This document shows, in pieces, positions 18,344-28,451 of a DNA stretch of 64,000 nt (positions are counted from its first letter, which is position 1; each line of letters starts with the position of its first letter). The notes beneath the pieces were generated by a model, which was given only the letters and a program-made list of their open reading frames with translations, was not told where the DNA came from and ran no database searches. The stretch is from Pycnococcus provasolii (lineage: Eukaryota > Chlorophyta > Pseudoscourfieldiophyceae > Pseudoscourfieldiales), in NCBI GenBank assembly GCA_049487715.1, contig CP150563.1:496001-560000 (forward strand), in the 5' to 3' direction. The position numbers and the translations under genes were made by a program.

Positions 18344-20309
18344 ATGGGCCAAACTACTACTGAGGAGGATTGTCGCCCGCGCGTGTGTGTTGATGAGGAT
18401 TTGACGTCAGCCACTCATCATTTAGTAATGTTGTCAGACGATGATGATGAGAAGCAGCAGGAGGAGGAGGCGCGCGCGGCGGAGAAGAAGAAGCCGCAGA
18501 TGCCGCCGCGCTCGCACAGCGCAAGCAGCGGCGGCGGCGCGATGCGACAGATTGTTACTGCGTCGTTCTTCATGTCGTCGTCGCGCAGAAGCGCGTCTGA
18601 TCGAAAGAAGAATCCTCATCATCGCCTCACGGACGAGGAGCGCTCGGACCTCGCACGGGCACGATGGAAGCGAGCATACCGCCGTCTTTCGCTCGTCAGA
18701 CAAGCGGACAAACATGTGCAGGAGAAAGCAAAACAAAAGGTGGAACGTGACAAGGAATCATCATCGGCGGCGAAGTTTCGTGTCCCTGTCGACGTGCAGC
18801 ACATGTCACTCGTGTTTCGCGTGTGGAGATCAGATGCTCCGCACCATCGCGCATTCTGGCTTGCGACGCTCGGGTACTTCAGCTCGTTCTTCTCGACGTT
18901 TGCAGTTGCAGCTCTTCTGCCCATTACCCGTGACGCGCTGAACCTCGCCGACGTCGATATCAACACCGCGAACGTTGCGAGTGTCGTAGGCACTGCCGTA
19001 ATGTGCACATTCCTTGGTCCCGTGTGTGACCAGTTTGGGCCGCGACTGAGCATGGCGTCGTTGTTGCTCATCACAGCTCCCGCCAGCTTCGCGATGGCGT
19101 GTACGACAAACAGCGCAACCTTCATCGTCTGCCGATGCATCACAGGCATTAGCCTGGCGGTGGTCGTTGGGAGTACCTTTTGGACAAGTTCAATGTTCAG
19201 CTCGTGCATCGTTGCACTCGTCAATGCAACCACCGCTGGCTGGGGTAATCTCGGCGGAGGAGTGTCTAACTTCCTCATGCCCTTCGTCGAGCAGGGGATC
19301 GTGGCAATCTCGCCGTCAACAATCACGCAATATACCGCGTGGCGCGTCGCGCTGTTCCTACCCCCAGTCTTCCAATGCTTGATGGGAGTGCTCATCCTTG
19401 TGCTTCCTGGTTCGCAGGACCTTCCCGATGGGACGTACCACCATCTCATCACAACGGGTGCGAAGCATCGACCCAACTCGCTCGCGGCAATGCGTCGTGG
19501 ATGGCAAAACTACCGGACGTGGCTTCTTGCGATTGTGTTTGGCATGTCCTTTGGAGTCGAGCTGACGATTAGCAACGTCATCGCGCCATACTTCTACGAC
19601 GCATTCGGATTGTCCCTGGCGAAGGCTGGAGTAGTGGGCTCGTCGTTCGGCCTCCTGAACATTTTCGCTCGAAGCCTCGGCGGATTTCTGAGCGACCAAA
19701 GTGCCACAAGATTTGGTATGAGAGGCCGTCTGTGGACGCTTTACTTGATGCAGATTTCTGCCGGATGTCTCATGATTGCATTTTCTCGATGCACCGCACT
19801 TTCTCCCGCCATTGGCTTGCTCATGACCATGGCACTTTTCGTGCACACGTCGAAGGGCGCTATGTTCGGCATCGTGCCGTTCGTGTCCAAGCGAGCTCTC
19901 GGCGTCGTCGGTGGCACCGTGCTTGGCGTCGGCGCCTTGGGAAGCGTGGTTCAGCAGGGCATTTTCTTGGCGATTTCTGCGCTCGCACCGCCGACGGTGG
20001 GATCAACAGATCGTCTGTGTTTGCTCATCGTGGGTATAATGATGGTGACTGTCACTTTAGTGCTGCTTCCGCTGGTGCACTTCCCAGCTTGGGGCAGTTT
20101 GTTCCAGAGCGCGCCATCGCAGCTGACTTTTGACCGATCACTCACGGACGAAATTGGGTACTACATCAGCGACTACGACGAAGATGAGGTGCGACGCGGC
20201 GTGCACCTCGAGGTTGCCGCGTTCGCCGTCACGAGCGCCGAGACGGAGCGCCATCCGAGCCAGCGTTCTATGAGCGGAGCGAGTCTCGTCGACGTGAAAA
20301 CTGACCACG

Positions 20310-20343
<34 letters not shown>

Positions 20344-20365
20344 GGACGACGACTGCAAATCATAG
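18344..20365 (+). CDS. NRT2/NNP-family high-affinity nitrate transporter-like MFS protein
   Basis: 673 residues with about 12 membrane segments between residues 165 and 580. The NNP-family signature is visible in STFWTSSMFSSCIVALVNA followed by TTAGWGNLGGGVSNFLMP. A second family motif lies in the second half (GVELTISNVIAPYFYDAFGL and FGLLNIFARSLGG followed by GMRGRLW). These proteins import nitrate with protons at the plasma membrane. Unusually, the N-terminal tail is about 160 residues, acidic then basic, and the C-terminal tail of about 90 residues ends in an Asp10-type run from a GAT microsatellite. Both exceed typical NRT2 tails and could be regulatory. Start chosen: first in-frame ATG (18344). 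A later Met at LVMLSDDDDEK is possible. Substrate assignment is by family only. Confidence 0.92.
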
Positions 20366-20486
20366 CCGCCGCAAGACATTTTTTCTTATTTTTTCTTTGT
20401 TTTTGCATTTTTTCGTTTTAATTCTTGCACCTTCTCTTTCTTTTCTCATTTCTTTCAATTTCTTGTGATTGTATTACATGATTACT

Positions 20487-21581
20487 TCATCGTCCATTTG
20501 TTGACAAATCCAACGGTACGGCAAGAGGTGCGTCAAAGTCACGTGCTTGACGTGGTAGCCTGGGGCCCTTGTACGCGTATCCCGGCCAAGTCTTTGCGCG
20601 ACGAATGATGTCGTACGGATCCAGCCAAGTCTTGTCTTGCAGGAAATGAATTGCGTTGAGAACATCCTCACTCCCATCACCTCCAGGCGTAACCTTCCCA
20701 GCATTTCTCTCGCACACCACGCGCTGGTCGGTGCAGCAAGCTGGACGATTGAACAGATCGTCCATCGTGTTGGTAAAAGCCTTCGCTTCGCGTGTTTTGA
20801 ATCTCGACGGATCGTACTCGCGCCTGCACTGATGCGTCACATTAAGCAAGTTCATGCCATCGTTCCCAAATCCATCGCAGCAGCACCGCACGCAGAGCGA
20901 CGAGTCCAAATCGTCCGGTGCCGCCGATACGCAGGTGCTTATTGGATCGATCGTCATGCAATCTGCGACGCGTTTGCATGGAATTGCCTCCCCCTTTGGA
21001 CCGAGGAGCAGCTGGCAGCCACGGAATACGTCGTGATTGTCGTCGCGGCACTGGAAGCTCGTGAAGAAGTTTGGCTCGTACGACGTTGGGGTTACGCACT
21101 GTCCATAAGGGACGTAACCCTTCCTTGCTGTACCAGCCCACTGTGGACTCGTAGACGCCGTTTGCACTTGCCACGGCTTTGTGAATTTTCTTCCGAGAGG
21201 TTTCACGCCGGTTTCATTCCAGAACTCGAGCGGAGTCACGCCCACCAGCTGGCATTTGTACCCCGACTCTGTTTGAGTGCAATTCGTTTGTTCGTAGACA
21301 GTTGACGATGCGATGTATGATTTCTGAAACTGCGATGATCCGCGCTGACTCGACGTCAGCGTCGGCGCTTTGGATGCGAGGGCGCGCGTCTGTTCGCGAA
21401 ATGCGCGCAGGAAGTACGCGTCGAAGAGCGTGGCTGCGAGGGGGGAGGTGACGCCATTCGCACCTGCTGCTGCGGCGAATTCTGTGACGTTGTTAGTAGT
21501 AGTGGCTGCTGCGTGTATGACGACGACGACGACGATAAGGATGACACGACGTGTATGGTGGAACGCTGCCATACTATTCAT
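20487..21581 (-). CDS. Secreted Cys-rich protein, unknown function
   Basis: 364 residues from the ATG at 21581. A clear signal peptide is seen (basic HHTRR, then VILIVVVVVIHAA). The mature part carries about 20 cysteines, including CVRCCCDGFGNDG and PACCTDQRVVC, several CxC/CC pairs and N-glycosylation sequons (NCT, NET, NVT). This suggests an extracellular or secretory-pathway disulfide-rich protein. No enzyme motif or named domain is recognised. An ATTGGGGTT word lies 140 bases upstream (21721-21727, minus strand). It is convergent with the nitrate transporter gene. Confidence 0.85.
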   Translation of the reverse strand: MNSMAAFHHTRRVILIVVVVVIHAAATTTNNVTEFAAAAGANGVTSPLAATLFDAYFLRAFREQTRALASKAPTLTSSQRGSSQFQKSYIASSTVYEQTNCTQTESGYKCQLVGVTPLEFWNETGVKPLGRKFTKPWQVQTASTSPQWAGTARKGYVPYGQCVTPTSYEPNFFTSFQCRDDNHDVFRGCQLLLGPKGEAIPCKRVADCMTIDPISTCVSAAPDDLDSSLCVRCCCDGFGNDGMNLLNVTHQCRREYDPSRFKTREAKAFTNTMDDLFNRPACCTDQRVVCERNAGKVTPGGDGSEDVLNAIHFLQDKTWLDPYDIIRRAKTWPGYAYKGPRLPRQARDFDAPLAVPLDLSTNGR

Positions 21582-21884
21582 TTGACGACTGACGAGTGAC
21601 GAGTGACGAGTGACGGCGCATTTGCGGCAAAAGAGCACATGCTGCGCGTGCTGTGATGATGAAGAGGGAAGGGGAAGGGGAAGGGCAGGGCAGGGCAGGA
21701 GGAGAGAGGGGAGGGGTGAACCCCAATAATGGAAAACATGATGTCATGTTTTTCTCCAGCAGATCGATCCCTAGTACTTACCCTAATATCGAGGCATGAG
21801 GTGAGCTGGAACCCCGAACCCGCAAACCGAGCAAATCACACAAAATCACAAAAATTTAATAAAAACATGTCACCCTGGAGATCG

Positions 21885-23486
21885 TTAACGCCGCCAGTTG
21901 CTCGACGCCTCCGCGCCGTACGACTCCTCCTGCTCCCACCACGTGCCCGGCTTCAGCTTCTCCCAAAACGTGCCCGCCTCACCGCGAAGCAGCTGGTCCG
22001 TCGACCCTTCCTCCTCGCTGAGCCCGAACGCCTCCTTCAGCATCTGCTTCACCTCGCGCAGCTTGAAGCGATCACGACGCGTAGCCACGTTCTTGAGAAC
22101 GCCGCCCGACTCTTTCCTCAACACCTGCCACGGTCCAGGGTACTCGCGAAACAATGCGCCGCTATAGTACACCTGCTCGATTGCGAGCGGATTCCAACCT
22201 TTCGTCGCCACCGTCTTGTTGTAATCACGCTTGCGCAGGAAGAACGCGGGCAAAAATTCGCTCGTAAATCGGTGATGCAGGTCTCGGTCAGGGAATCCGC
22301 TCAGTCCCATGTCTCCTCGGAGACTCTCGAGGTCATTTTGGAACAAGATGAACGGCCGAGCGCGTCGCGCCTCCGCGTCGCCCATCCAGTACGATGGCCG
22401 CTTCGCGTCTTCTTCGTCGTCGCTCTCCGCCATGGATCGCGCGTACTTCTCCGCGAGAAGCAGCTCAACGCACGACAGGTTGGTGCAAATCAAAATGTCG
22501 GCACGCTCGCCCGCGAGCACGCTCTCGCGGTAGTCGTCGCCAGTCAGCGTCTGATCGAGCATGGCAAGTGCGCTCGAGTCCACCTCGGCAAGAGTGCCCA
22601 ACGTGACGGCGCCAAGCTCGCTGTTTGCTCTCCAGCTGCTTTCCGAGGTGTTCGCCACCTGCCCGATGGTTGATCCGAATTCCGTTTCGAATAGCTCACC
22701 CGCACGCTTGAACTCGGCGCGGTCTGCGACAAGCACGTGAACTCGTTGCGCTCGTCCTCCGGGCTGCGACGCCATCCGCTTCGCCAGCTCTATGCACAGC
22801 GTTAGGTTGGTTCTCATCGCTGTCGAGGAGTCGACGTCGAAGCCAGGGGGTGGCGGGAGTTGAATTTCGAGCTTGAGAAATCCGTCGTCGATCGCCGCCT
22901 GGCACGACGCGACTGCGTCGTCGAGCATTGCTTCGTACGTTCCCGGCGCATATTCTTCTCGTCCACCGCTTTCGATGCGGCTCTCTCGGTCCTTTAAGTT
23001 GACGTCGTCGACGAGTGAGAGAATTGTGTCCAAGTCGACGTCCTCCATCGGAGAGGAGGAGGAGGAGGAGGAGGAGGAGGAGGAGGAGTTGTTGTTGTTG
23101 TCATTGTCGTCTTGGCTGCTTGACATTGAATCTTGACGTGCTGCGCGTGAGGTGTGCTTGCGTGGTGGCGAGCAGGGCTGACGAGCATCACTATCATCGT
23201 GGAAGAAGTGCGAAGACGAAGATGTGATAGTTGAGTGATGCGATAAAAACCCACCACGACGATGAATCCCCAGAACGTGGCATGACGGACCAGAATAGTA
23301 ACGACGACGGAATGACGAATGGGAACGACGAGAGAGGAACGACGCAGTAACATGAAGATGACGAGGCCTTCTCCTGCTGAACAACCCTGAGGAAGAGCCA
23401 GTGGGTAAAGAAAAAGTGCTGCGCAGATGCCTCAGATGCCGCAGATGCGTTAAGGGCACATGGGAGACATGATTGACGACAGACAT
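21885..23486 (-). CDS. Plastid-targeted DUF1995 protein
   Basis: 533 residues. The N-terminal 110 residues are Ser/Arg/His-rich with almost no acids, as in plastid transit peptides. A Ser13 run and an acidic linker (MEDVDLDTILSLVDDV) follow. The DUF1995 domain then starts near YAPGTYEAMLDDAVASCQAA and includes LEIQLPPPPGFDVD, VHVLVADRAEFKRA, ILICTNLSCVELL and the C-terminal ...GPWQVLRKESGG segment typical of the family. DUF1995 proteins are almost confined to photosynthetic lineages. One land-plant member (LPA3) helps photosystem II assembly. The exact role here is not known. Confidence 0.9.
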   Translation of the reverse strand: MSVVNHVSHVPLTHLRHLRHLRSTFSLPTGSSSGLFSRRRPRHLHVTASFLSRRSHSSFRRRYYSGPSCHVLGIHRRGGFLSHHSTITSSSSHFFHDDSDARQPCSPPRKHTSRAARQDSMSSSQDDNDNNNNSSSSSSSSSSSSPMEDVDLDTILSLVDDVNLKDRESRIESGGREEYAPGTYEAMLDDAVASCQAAIDDGFLKLEIQLPPPPGFDVDSSTAMRTNLTLCIELAKRMASQPGGRAQRVHVLVADRAEFKRAGELFETEFGSTIGQVANTSESSWRANSELGAVTLGTLAEVDSSALAMLDQTLTGDDYRESVLAGERADILICTNLSCVELLLAEKYARSMAESDDEEDAKRPSYWMGDAEARRARPFILFQNDLESLRGDMGLSGFPDRDLHHRFTSEFLPAFFLRKRDYNKTVATKGWNPLAIEQVYYSGALFREYPGPWQVLRKESGGVLKNVATRRDRFKLREVKQMLKEAFGLSEEEGSTDQLLRGEAGTFWEKLKPGTWWEQEESYGAEASSNWRR

Positions 23487-23841
23487 GACTGCTATTTTAT
23501 CAAATAATATGGAGGGACTTCGAGCACAGCATAAAGTTTATTATGAACCGTAACCCTACTGTAGCCCTATCCGCTGTTCTGATGATTCGGGTTTGGAAAG
23601 GGAGACACGAGACAGGTACACGAGACGTATTTATTGTTAATTATCCCGCCAGGAGGGGACCTGTCTCCCCCTTCTAGTAACAGGGGGGGGCGCGTTACTC
23701 TGCCCCTTCTGCCGCGTGCCTTTTCCCTCCCCCCGCCATTCCAGGCGCAGGCGGCGGCTGCCGCCGCGGCGGGCGGCGACGAGACATCGCGGCGACGAGA
23801 CATCCGCCGCCAACGCCGCGGCGCAGGCGCGAAAAAGCGTG
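23487..23841. other. Intergenic, GC-rich
   Basis: Contains a telomere-like word (GTAACCCTACTGTAGCCC near 23550) and CGGCGG-rich sequence running into the next open frame. No separate gene is supported. Confidence 0.4.
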
Positions 23842-24585
23842 ATGGAGGAGCGCGAGGCGAGGCTTGAGCGCACGAGGCTCAAGTTCCACGAGAGCATCCA
23901 CTCGCAGCTGTACAGCGACGAGGATGACTTTAACTTCTTCAACCGGATCAAGGAGCAGATCAAGGAGATCAACAACAAGATCGAAGTTGCACAGGCTGCT
24001 TTCACGCACCAGGAGCTGCTGCTGACGAATATCCTGTGCGTTGACCCTTGCGCGGAGGTGAGCCAGCACCTGAGCTTGCCGTACCTGCATGGTGCGCCAC
24101 TGCCTCATGAAGGCTACGGCAGCACAAGTTGTGATGACGAACGTGGCACAAGCTACAGGAGAGGCGGAGGAAGGCGTGACACTCGAACTGCCACCGCCAT
24201 TGCCAACGACGAGGAGTGGGCGACAGAGCATCACAGCTCTGCCGTGCCGACTCACAGCTCTGCCGTGCCGACTCACAGCTCTGCCGTGCAACCTCACAGC
24301 TCTGCCGTGCCGACTCACAGCCCTGCCGCGCCGCCTCACAGCTCTGCCGTGCCGCCTCACAGCTCTGCCGCGCCGCCTCACAGCTCTGCCGTGCCGCCTC
24401 ACAGCTCTGCCGTGCCGCCTCTGCCGTGCCGCCTCACAGCTCTGCCGTGCCGCCTCACAGCTCTGCCGTGCCGCCTCACAGCTCTGCCGCGCCGCCTCAC
24501 ACTGCCGTGCCGACTCATGGCCTGTGCCAGTTTCAATCTGGTTTTCACAGGTTATGCGCGATTAACATCAGAAACGCATTTGTAG
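23842..24585 (+). CDS. Uncertain gene with helical N-terminus and a 21-bp VNTR tail
   Basis: The first 70 residues from the ATG at 23842 look genuinely coding (MEEREARLERTRLKFHES, then FNRIKEQIKEINNKIEVAQ), with strong GC3 and an amphipathic helical pattern. After CVDPCAE the reading frame becomes less protein-like, while the +2 frame becomes more so (KATAAQVVMTNVAQATGEAE). A small intron from GTGAGC at 24058 to ..GAAG at 24112 (55 bases) would join these frames. Both versions then run into the 21-bp minisatellite, giving repeats of HSSAVPP or TALPCRL. No family is recognised. It may be a real variable-length gene or a gene fragment. Confidence 0.45.
   Translation: MEEREARLERTRLKFHESIHSQLYSDEDDFNFFNRIKEQIKEINNKIEVAQAAFTHQELLLTNILCVDPCAEVSQHLSLPYLHGAPLPHEGYGSTSCDDERGTSYRRGGGRRDTRTATAIANDEEWATEHHSSAVPTHSSAVPTHSSAVQPHSSAVPTHSPAAPPHSSAVPPHSSAAPPHSSAVPPHSSAVPPLPCRLTALPCRLTALPCRLTALPRRLTLPCRLMACASFNLVFTGYARLTSETHL
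24232..24515 (+). repeat. 21-bp minisatellite (about 13 copies)
   Basis: Unit CACAGCTCTGCCGTGCCGCCT with variants (GACT or GCCT endings, GCG for GTG). One unit is shortened by 7 bases near 24420 and one near 24500, so the phase shifts. The unit length is a multiple of three and all three frames stay open on both strands through much of it. Confidence 0.95.
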
Positions 24586-24855
24586 GTGAAATTGGCATGG
24601 CTAACGGCGGACACTTCAATAATGGACAACGCGACCCCGCGTTACGCCCAGCACAGTTACGGCGACCGCAACCACCGCCAGGAGGAGCAGGAGCACAATA
24701 GCATTACATGTATTTTCTAGGACACGCCCCGTGAGCCCCTCGGGAGGCGACGATCGAGGCGATCGCTTAGAAATGGAGAAACACATAACCTCCGTATTAC
24801 CTCGTGTAATATGACAAAGTGACAATGACAAGGGAAGAAGAAGAAGGATGGGAAA

Positions 24856-24890
24856 CTAACCCTAACCCTAACCCTAACCCTAACCCTAAC
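24856..24890 (+). repeat. Interstitial telomere-type repeat (CCCTAA)6
   Basis: About six perfect CCCTAA hexamers, followed at once by ATTAGGGTTT in the opposite orientation. This matches TTAGGG-type telomere DNA lying inside the chromosome arm. Confidence 0.95.
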
Positions 24891-24914
24891 CATTAGGGTT
24901 TTTGTGGGAAGGGC

Positions 24915-25140
24915 TTCTTGACCACCCACCCCCTTCGTGTCCATTCGTGCGTGAGCTCTGCTGAAGTGCGATGGAGAGTGGCTCTGTGGCGCCGTTCTTG
25001 ACCACCTTCGTGCCATTCGTGAGCTCTGCTGAAGTGCGGTGGAGTGGCTCTGTGGCGCCGTTCTTGACCACCACCCCCTTCGTGTCCATTCGTGAGCTCG
25101 TGCGGTGGAGTGGCTCTGTGGCGCCGTTCTTGACCACCAC
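24915..25140 (+). repeat. 66-bp minisatellite, three copies plus a partial fourth
   Basis: Units start with TTCTTGACCACC at 24915, 24995, 25061 and 25127 and end with GTGGCTCTGTGGCGCCG. The first unit is about 80 bases and the next two are 66. It begins 25 bases after the interstitial telomere repeat. Confidence 0.9.
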
Positions 25141-25398
25141 TATAAAGACCAAGTTGCAAGTCCAATGGCAGAATGGCAGAATGGCACTCATCGCAAGGCT
25201 GTCTTCTTAGACTACGTGGTACGTGGTAATTTTAACATAGTTTCGTTTCGTCAGACGTTTCATCCGAGGGATGGATGGATTGGGACCACAAACCAAACCA
25301 AACCAAACAAACCAAGAAGGCTTGATGAAGAAAAGATACCCTTCCCTACCTACTGTAAGGTACTGGCAAGCTGGTGGTGGACATCCCACCATCCTATC

Positions 25399-26613
25399 AT
25401 GTCCGCGGCCTTGATCACGTCCGATGCAGTAGTGGCCTTGGATGCTCTCGCCTCGCACACGCTGCCGTCTGGTGAACTCGCCGACGATGAACTTGCCGAA
25501 GCATTGGCGAAGGAGTGCAAGGTGACAGACGATGAACACGACGGTCTGCGCCAAGGAAACGTCTTCAACGCAACCATCGCGCAGATCGCGCCGTTCCTCA
25601 AAAGACCCAAGCAGGCGGGGGCGCCGGACGGGTGCGCCGTCTGCCTCGAGTGGCCAGGCGGGTGCGCGCGAGATAAGCTGGGACGGCCGATTGTCGCGCT
25701 CATTGGCATGCCGCACGGAACGGCGGAAGAGCAGCAGATGCAGGTCGCGTACGCGATGAAACGTGCCGAGGCGCAGTGCCAGCCAGACAAACCAAAGTGC
25801 TGGACGTCCGTCGTCGAAGTGCAGCCTCGAGCAGGCTGTGCCGTCACGTTCCGCTTTCCCATGGCGCCGGAACGAAGCGTGATGGACATGCAGAAAGTTC
25901 ACTTTCCAGCCAGCTTAGACGGCGAGACGCACTTCTGCGGCCTGCCTCAGGCGGTGGTGTGGGCGTTCAAACTCTGCCGGCCGTTCATGCATCCGAAGGC
26001 TTACAACTCGCTCAAGCTGAGACCCAACTTCAAGCATCTCAAGGAGATTATCGACGACGACTCGCTTCTCAAGGAGTGGGGTGGAAAGCTTGAATTTGAC
26101 TTTGACGAGTACATCGCGTGGCGCGCACGTGAGGAGGGTGACGAAGAGCTGGCTGCGAACGTCGGCGCGGTCGTGCCGAGGCGGTTCACGGGCAAGCCGC
26201 CGCGCGGTGTGACGCTCGCAAGCCTGAGAGAGGGTGATGTCGAGATCACGAAGCAGGGTTCGATTCACAAGCGCGGAAGTGGCGGCGGTCTCTTTGGCAC
26301 GCTTCGATGGAAGCGCAAGTACGTGGTCGTGCTCGACGGATCGCTGTGGTACTTCAACGAGGAGAAGGACGACGCCGAGTCTGCACGCGAGGCGATGCTC
26401 CTAGAAAAAGCCACAATCACAAAGATGGATCCGAAGGCGAAGCACAGCCGCGACTTTGCGTTCGAAGTTGCCATCGACGGCACGGACAAGCCGCTCGTGC
26501 TTGCGGCGGACAGCGAGGAGGATCGCGACGCGTGGATCGCGGCGATTGAGGCGAACTCTTCATCTTCTGTTGAGAAGAAGAGCGCCGCCGATGCGCCGGC
26601 GCCGGCAGAGTGA
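25399..26613 (+). CDS. CRAL-TRIO (Sec14-like) lipid-binding protein with C-terminal PH domain
   Basis: 404 residues from the ATG at 25399. The frame is open further upstream through repeat DNA. Residues 60-235 resemble a CRAL-TRIO lipid-transfer domain: DKLGRPIVALIGMPHG, then AVVWAFKLCRPFMHPKAYNS, LKEIIDDDSLLKEWGGKLEF and DFDEYIAWR, which parallels the Sec14 ending Leu-Pro-x-x-x-Gly-Gly. A PH domain lies near residues 285-395 (KQGSIHKRGSGGG, LRWKRKYVVVLDGSLWYF, and the conserved C-terminal Trp in DRDAWIAAIEA). The combination suggests a cytosolic phosphoinositide-linked lipid-transfer or membrane-trafficking protein. Ligand unknown. Confidence 0.88.
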   Translation: MSAALITSDAVVALDALASHTLPSGELADDELAEALAKECKVTDDEHDGLRQGNVFNATIAQIAPFLKRPKQAGAPDGCAVCLEWPGGCARDKLGRPIVALIGMPHGTAEEQQMQVAYAMKRAEAQCQPDKPKCWTSVVEVQPRAGCAVTFRFPMAPERSVMDMQKVHFPASLDGETHFCGLPQAVVWAFKLCRPFMHPKAYNSLKLRPNFKHLKEIIDDDSLLKEWGGKLEFDFDEYIAWRAREEGDEELAANVGAVVPRRFTGKPPRGVTLASLREGDVEITKQGSIHKRGSGGGLFGTLRWKRKYVVVLDGSLWYFNEEKDDAESAREAMLLEKATITKMDPKAKHSRDFAFEVAIDGTDKPLVLAADSEEDRDAWIAAIEANSSSSVEKKSAADAPAPAE

Positions 26614-26798
26614 TGATGAGTTATGCATTTCATGTGTCGTACTTCGTCTTCTCATTTTCATTGAAACAATAATCATTCCTTATTTCTTTATTATTGTATT
26701 TTATGTCAGTTATGGCGTCGTTTTTTTGTGTGTTGTGGTGAAGATGAAGTAGTAGATTACACAAGCATATGTAGCAATACAGTAAGTAATACATAATC

Positions 26799-28389
26799 TT
26801 AAACGCCCACGATCCTGTACGAATTGCTCAAGATTTTGTCCGCCGCCTCGGGCTTGAATTTGCGCGCAAACAGGTAGCACGGACGCTCTCGTCGCACGAC
26901 GGCAACGGTGCGATTGTCGTTGTGAAGCACCACGTCGTTCAAGCTGTCATCCGACTCGAGCGGGTCAACCTGCTCGCCGCCGAGTCCATCAAAAATGACA
27001 CCCTCGAAGTTGTGGCCGCAGTCGTCCGTCGAGTACGCGACGTTGAACTTCTTCGCACCCGTCCCCTTGGAGTCGGAGATGGCGTGGCAGCTCTGAATCT
27101 CGCGTATGCGGCTCTTGATGTTCGTCTCACCAAACATCTCGGGACTCGCAAAGCCGTCGTTCCACAGCGTGTACGTAACGCTGCGGCGCATCACCTCGCT
27201 CTCGCGCTTGTGGTACGCGAGCACCGTCTGGAAGTAGTGCTCATCCGCGATGCAGGGCCCGCCGCTCTTCGTGGGCATGTCTCGCCGGCACAGGCGCAGG
27301 AAGCTCTTGAAGATTGCAGTTTCGCCAATCGCGAGCTCGGCGTGAGCGCGCGTCAGCACCCACCACTGGCTTCCCTTGCGCCAGTGACGCGGGTACACGC
27401 GCTCGGCACGAGGCACGGTGTCCATTTCGCTCGGATACCGGTCATTCGTCGGCGTCGTCTGGATGAAGGAGCGGTGCCCAGCCTCGGCGAGCGTGCGGTA
27501 GACGCACGGGAACGGGCGAACGGGGATGCACGTTTCGCTGAGCAGCAGGAAGCGCGCGTTGTGCGGATGTTTCAGCGCGGCGCGTAGCAGGTTTCTCGTC
27601 GCGGTGACGATGGACACGTCGCCCCACGACACGTCTGGAACGACGTCACGTATCTTGCGGTTGGCGAACACGGAGTTGTGGCGGAAGCGGTACGACTTTG
27701 GCGCGTGAACGTAGATTGTGTGCCTGTTGATGGCTTGAGGGTGGCTGAAGAAGCGACGCCACAGCCGTTCGTGAGGCATGGGACCTCGCGTGAGGAACAA
27801 GAACGCTAAAAGGGCCGGGGTGGTGGGATGTAGAGTGGATGATGATGAGTTGGATGATGAGGTTGAGGATGATGGAGGAGTGGTGGTTGTTGTTGTTGTG
27901 GGGTGGCTTCTTCGTGGTTGTGGTTGTGGTTGTGGGTGGTGGTGGCTTCTTCGTGGTGGTGGCGATTGGTGGTGGTGTCTTTGTTGGTAGTTCGCTGTGG
28001 TAGATATCCGTGCCGGAGTCGTCGTCTTCTTCTTCTTCTGAGAGGGAGACGATGCTGCCTTCATCTTCTTCTTCTCGTGCAGTTAGCAGCGACGGAACGA
28101 GCGTGGCAATGGGAGGCCCCAAGGAGAGTTGCTGCTGCTGGAGCCGCAAGCGCTCACGAGATACCGCAAGTTCCGCTGAAACCTTAAGGGCTGCCAGGGA
28201 TGAGGAGGAGCCCTGCGAGGAGCCACCTCCGTCATCCACCGGCGTGCTGCTCTTAAGTGTTTCGATTAAGACGGAGTTGACGTACACGAACACAACCACT
28301 AACCCTAAAGACAGTATCATAAGAGGCAGCAGGAATGGGAACCGACTTCGAGGACGCCTGGTCGGCTGCCATGGCCGCATCGTGTTCAT
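26799..28389 (-). CDS. GT14 core-2/I-branching-type glycosyltransferase, reading frame broken in a simple repeat
   Basis: The catalytic domain (about residues 75-421 of the frame ending at 26799) shows the GT14 order: ALLAFLFLTRGPMPHERLW, IYVHAPKSYRF, FLLLSETCIPVRPF, RKGSQWWVLTRAHAELAI, CIADEHYFQTVL. A type II signal anchor (FLLPLMILSLGLVVVFVYVN after MNTMRPWQPTRRPRSRF, ATG at 28389) is in a different frame that stays open to 27646. The two frames overlap in a Thr/Pro-rich CCA/ACCACC repeat near 27850-28010. A one-base indel or assembly error there would unite them into a Golgi enzyme of about 530 residues. No splice sites are apparent. The enzyme would transfer GlcNAc, or in plants another sugar, in the Golgi lumen. 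Confidence 0.8.
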
Positions 28390-28451
28390 GCAGATCTAAA
28401 ATTCTAAACCAAACAGGTCGTCGCAAACCAACTTCCCGGAGAGGGGCGTCG

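Larger units (their letters stand above)
24586..25398. other. Repeat-rich intergenic region
   Basis: Holds the interstitial telomere repeat and the 66-bp minisatellite listed separately. From about 25200 comes the presumed promoter of the CRAL-TRIO/PH gene, with a CAAAC-type short repeat near 25290. No gene is supported. Confidence 0.5.

Noticed and set aside
24231-24515. Possible CRISPR-like array because of regular repeats.
   Set aside because: The 21-bp units are directly adjacent with no unique spacers, and the genome is eukaryotic. It is a minisatellite.
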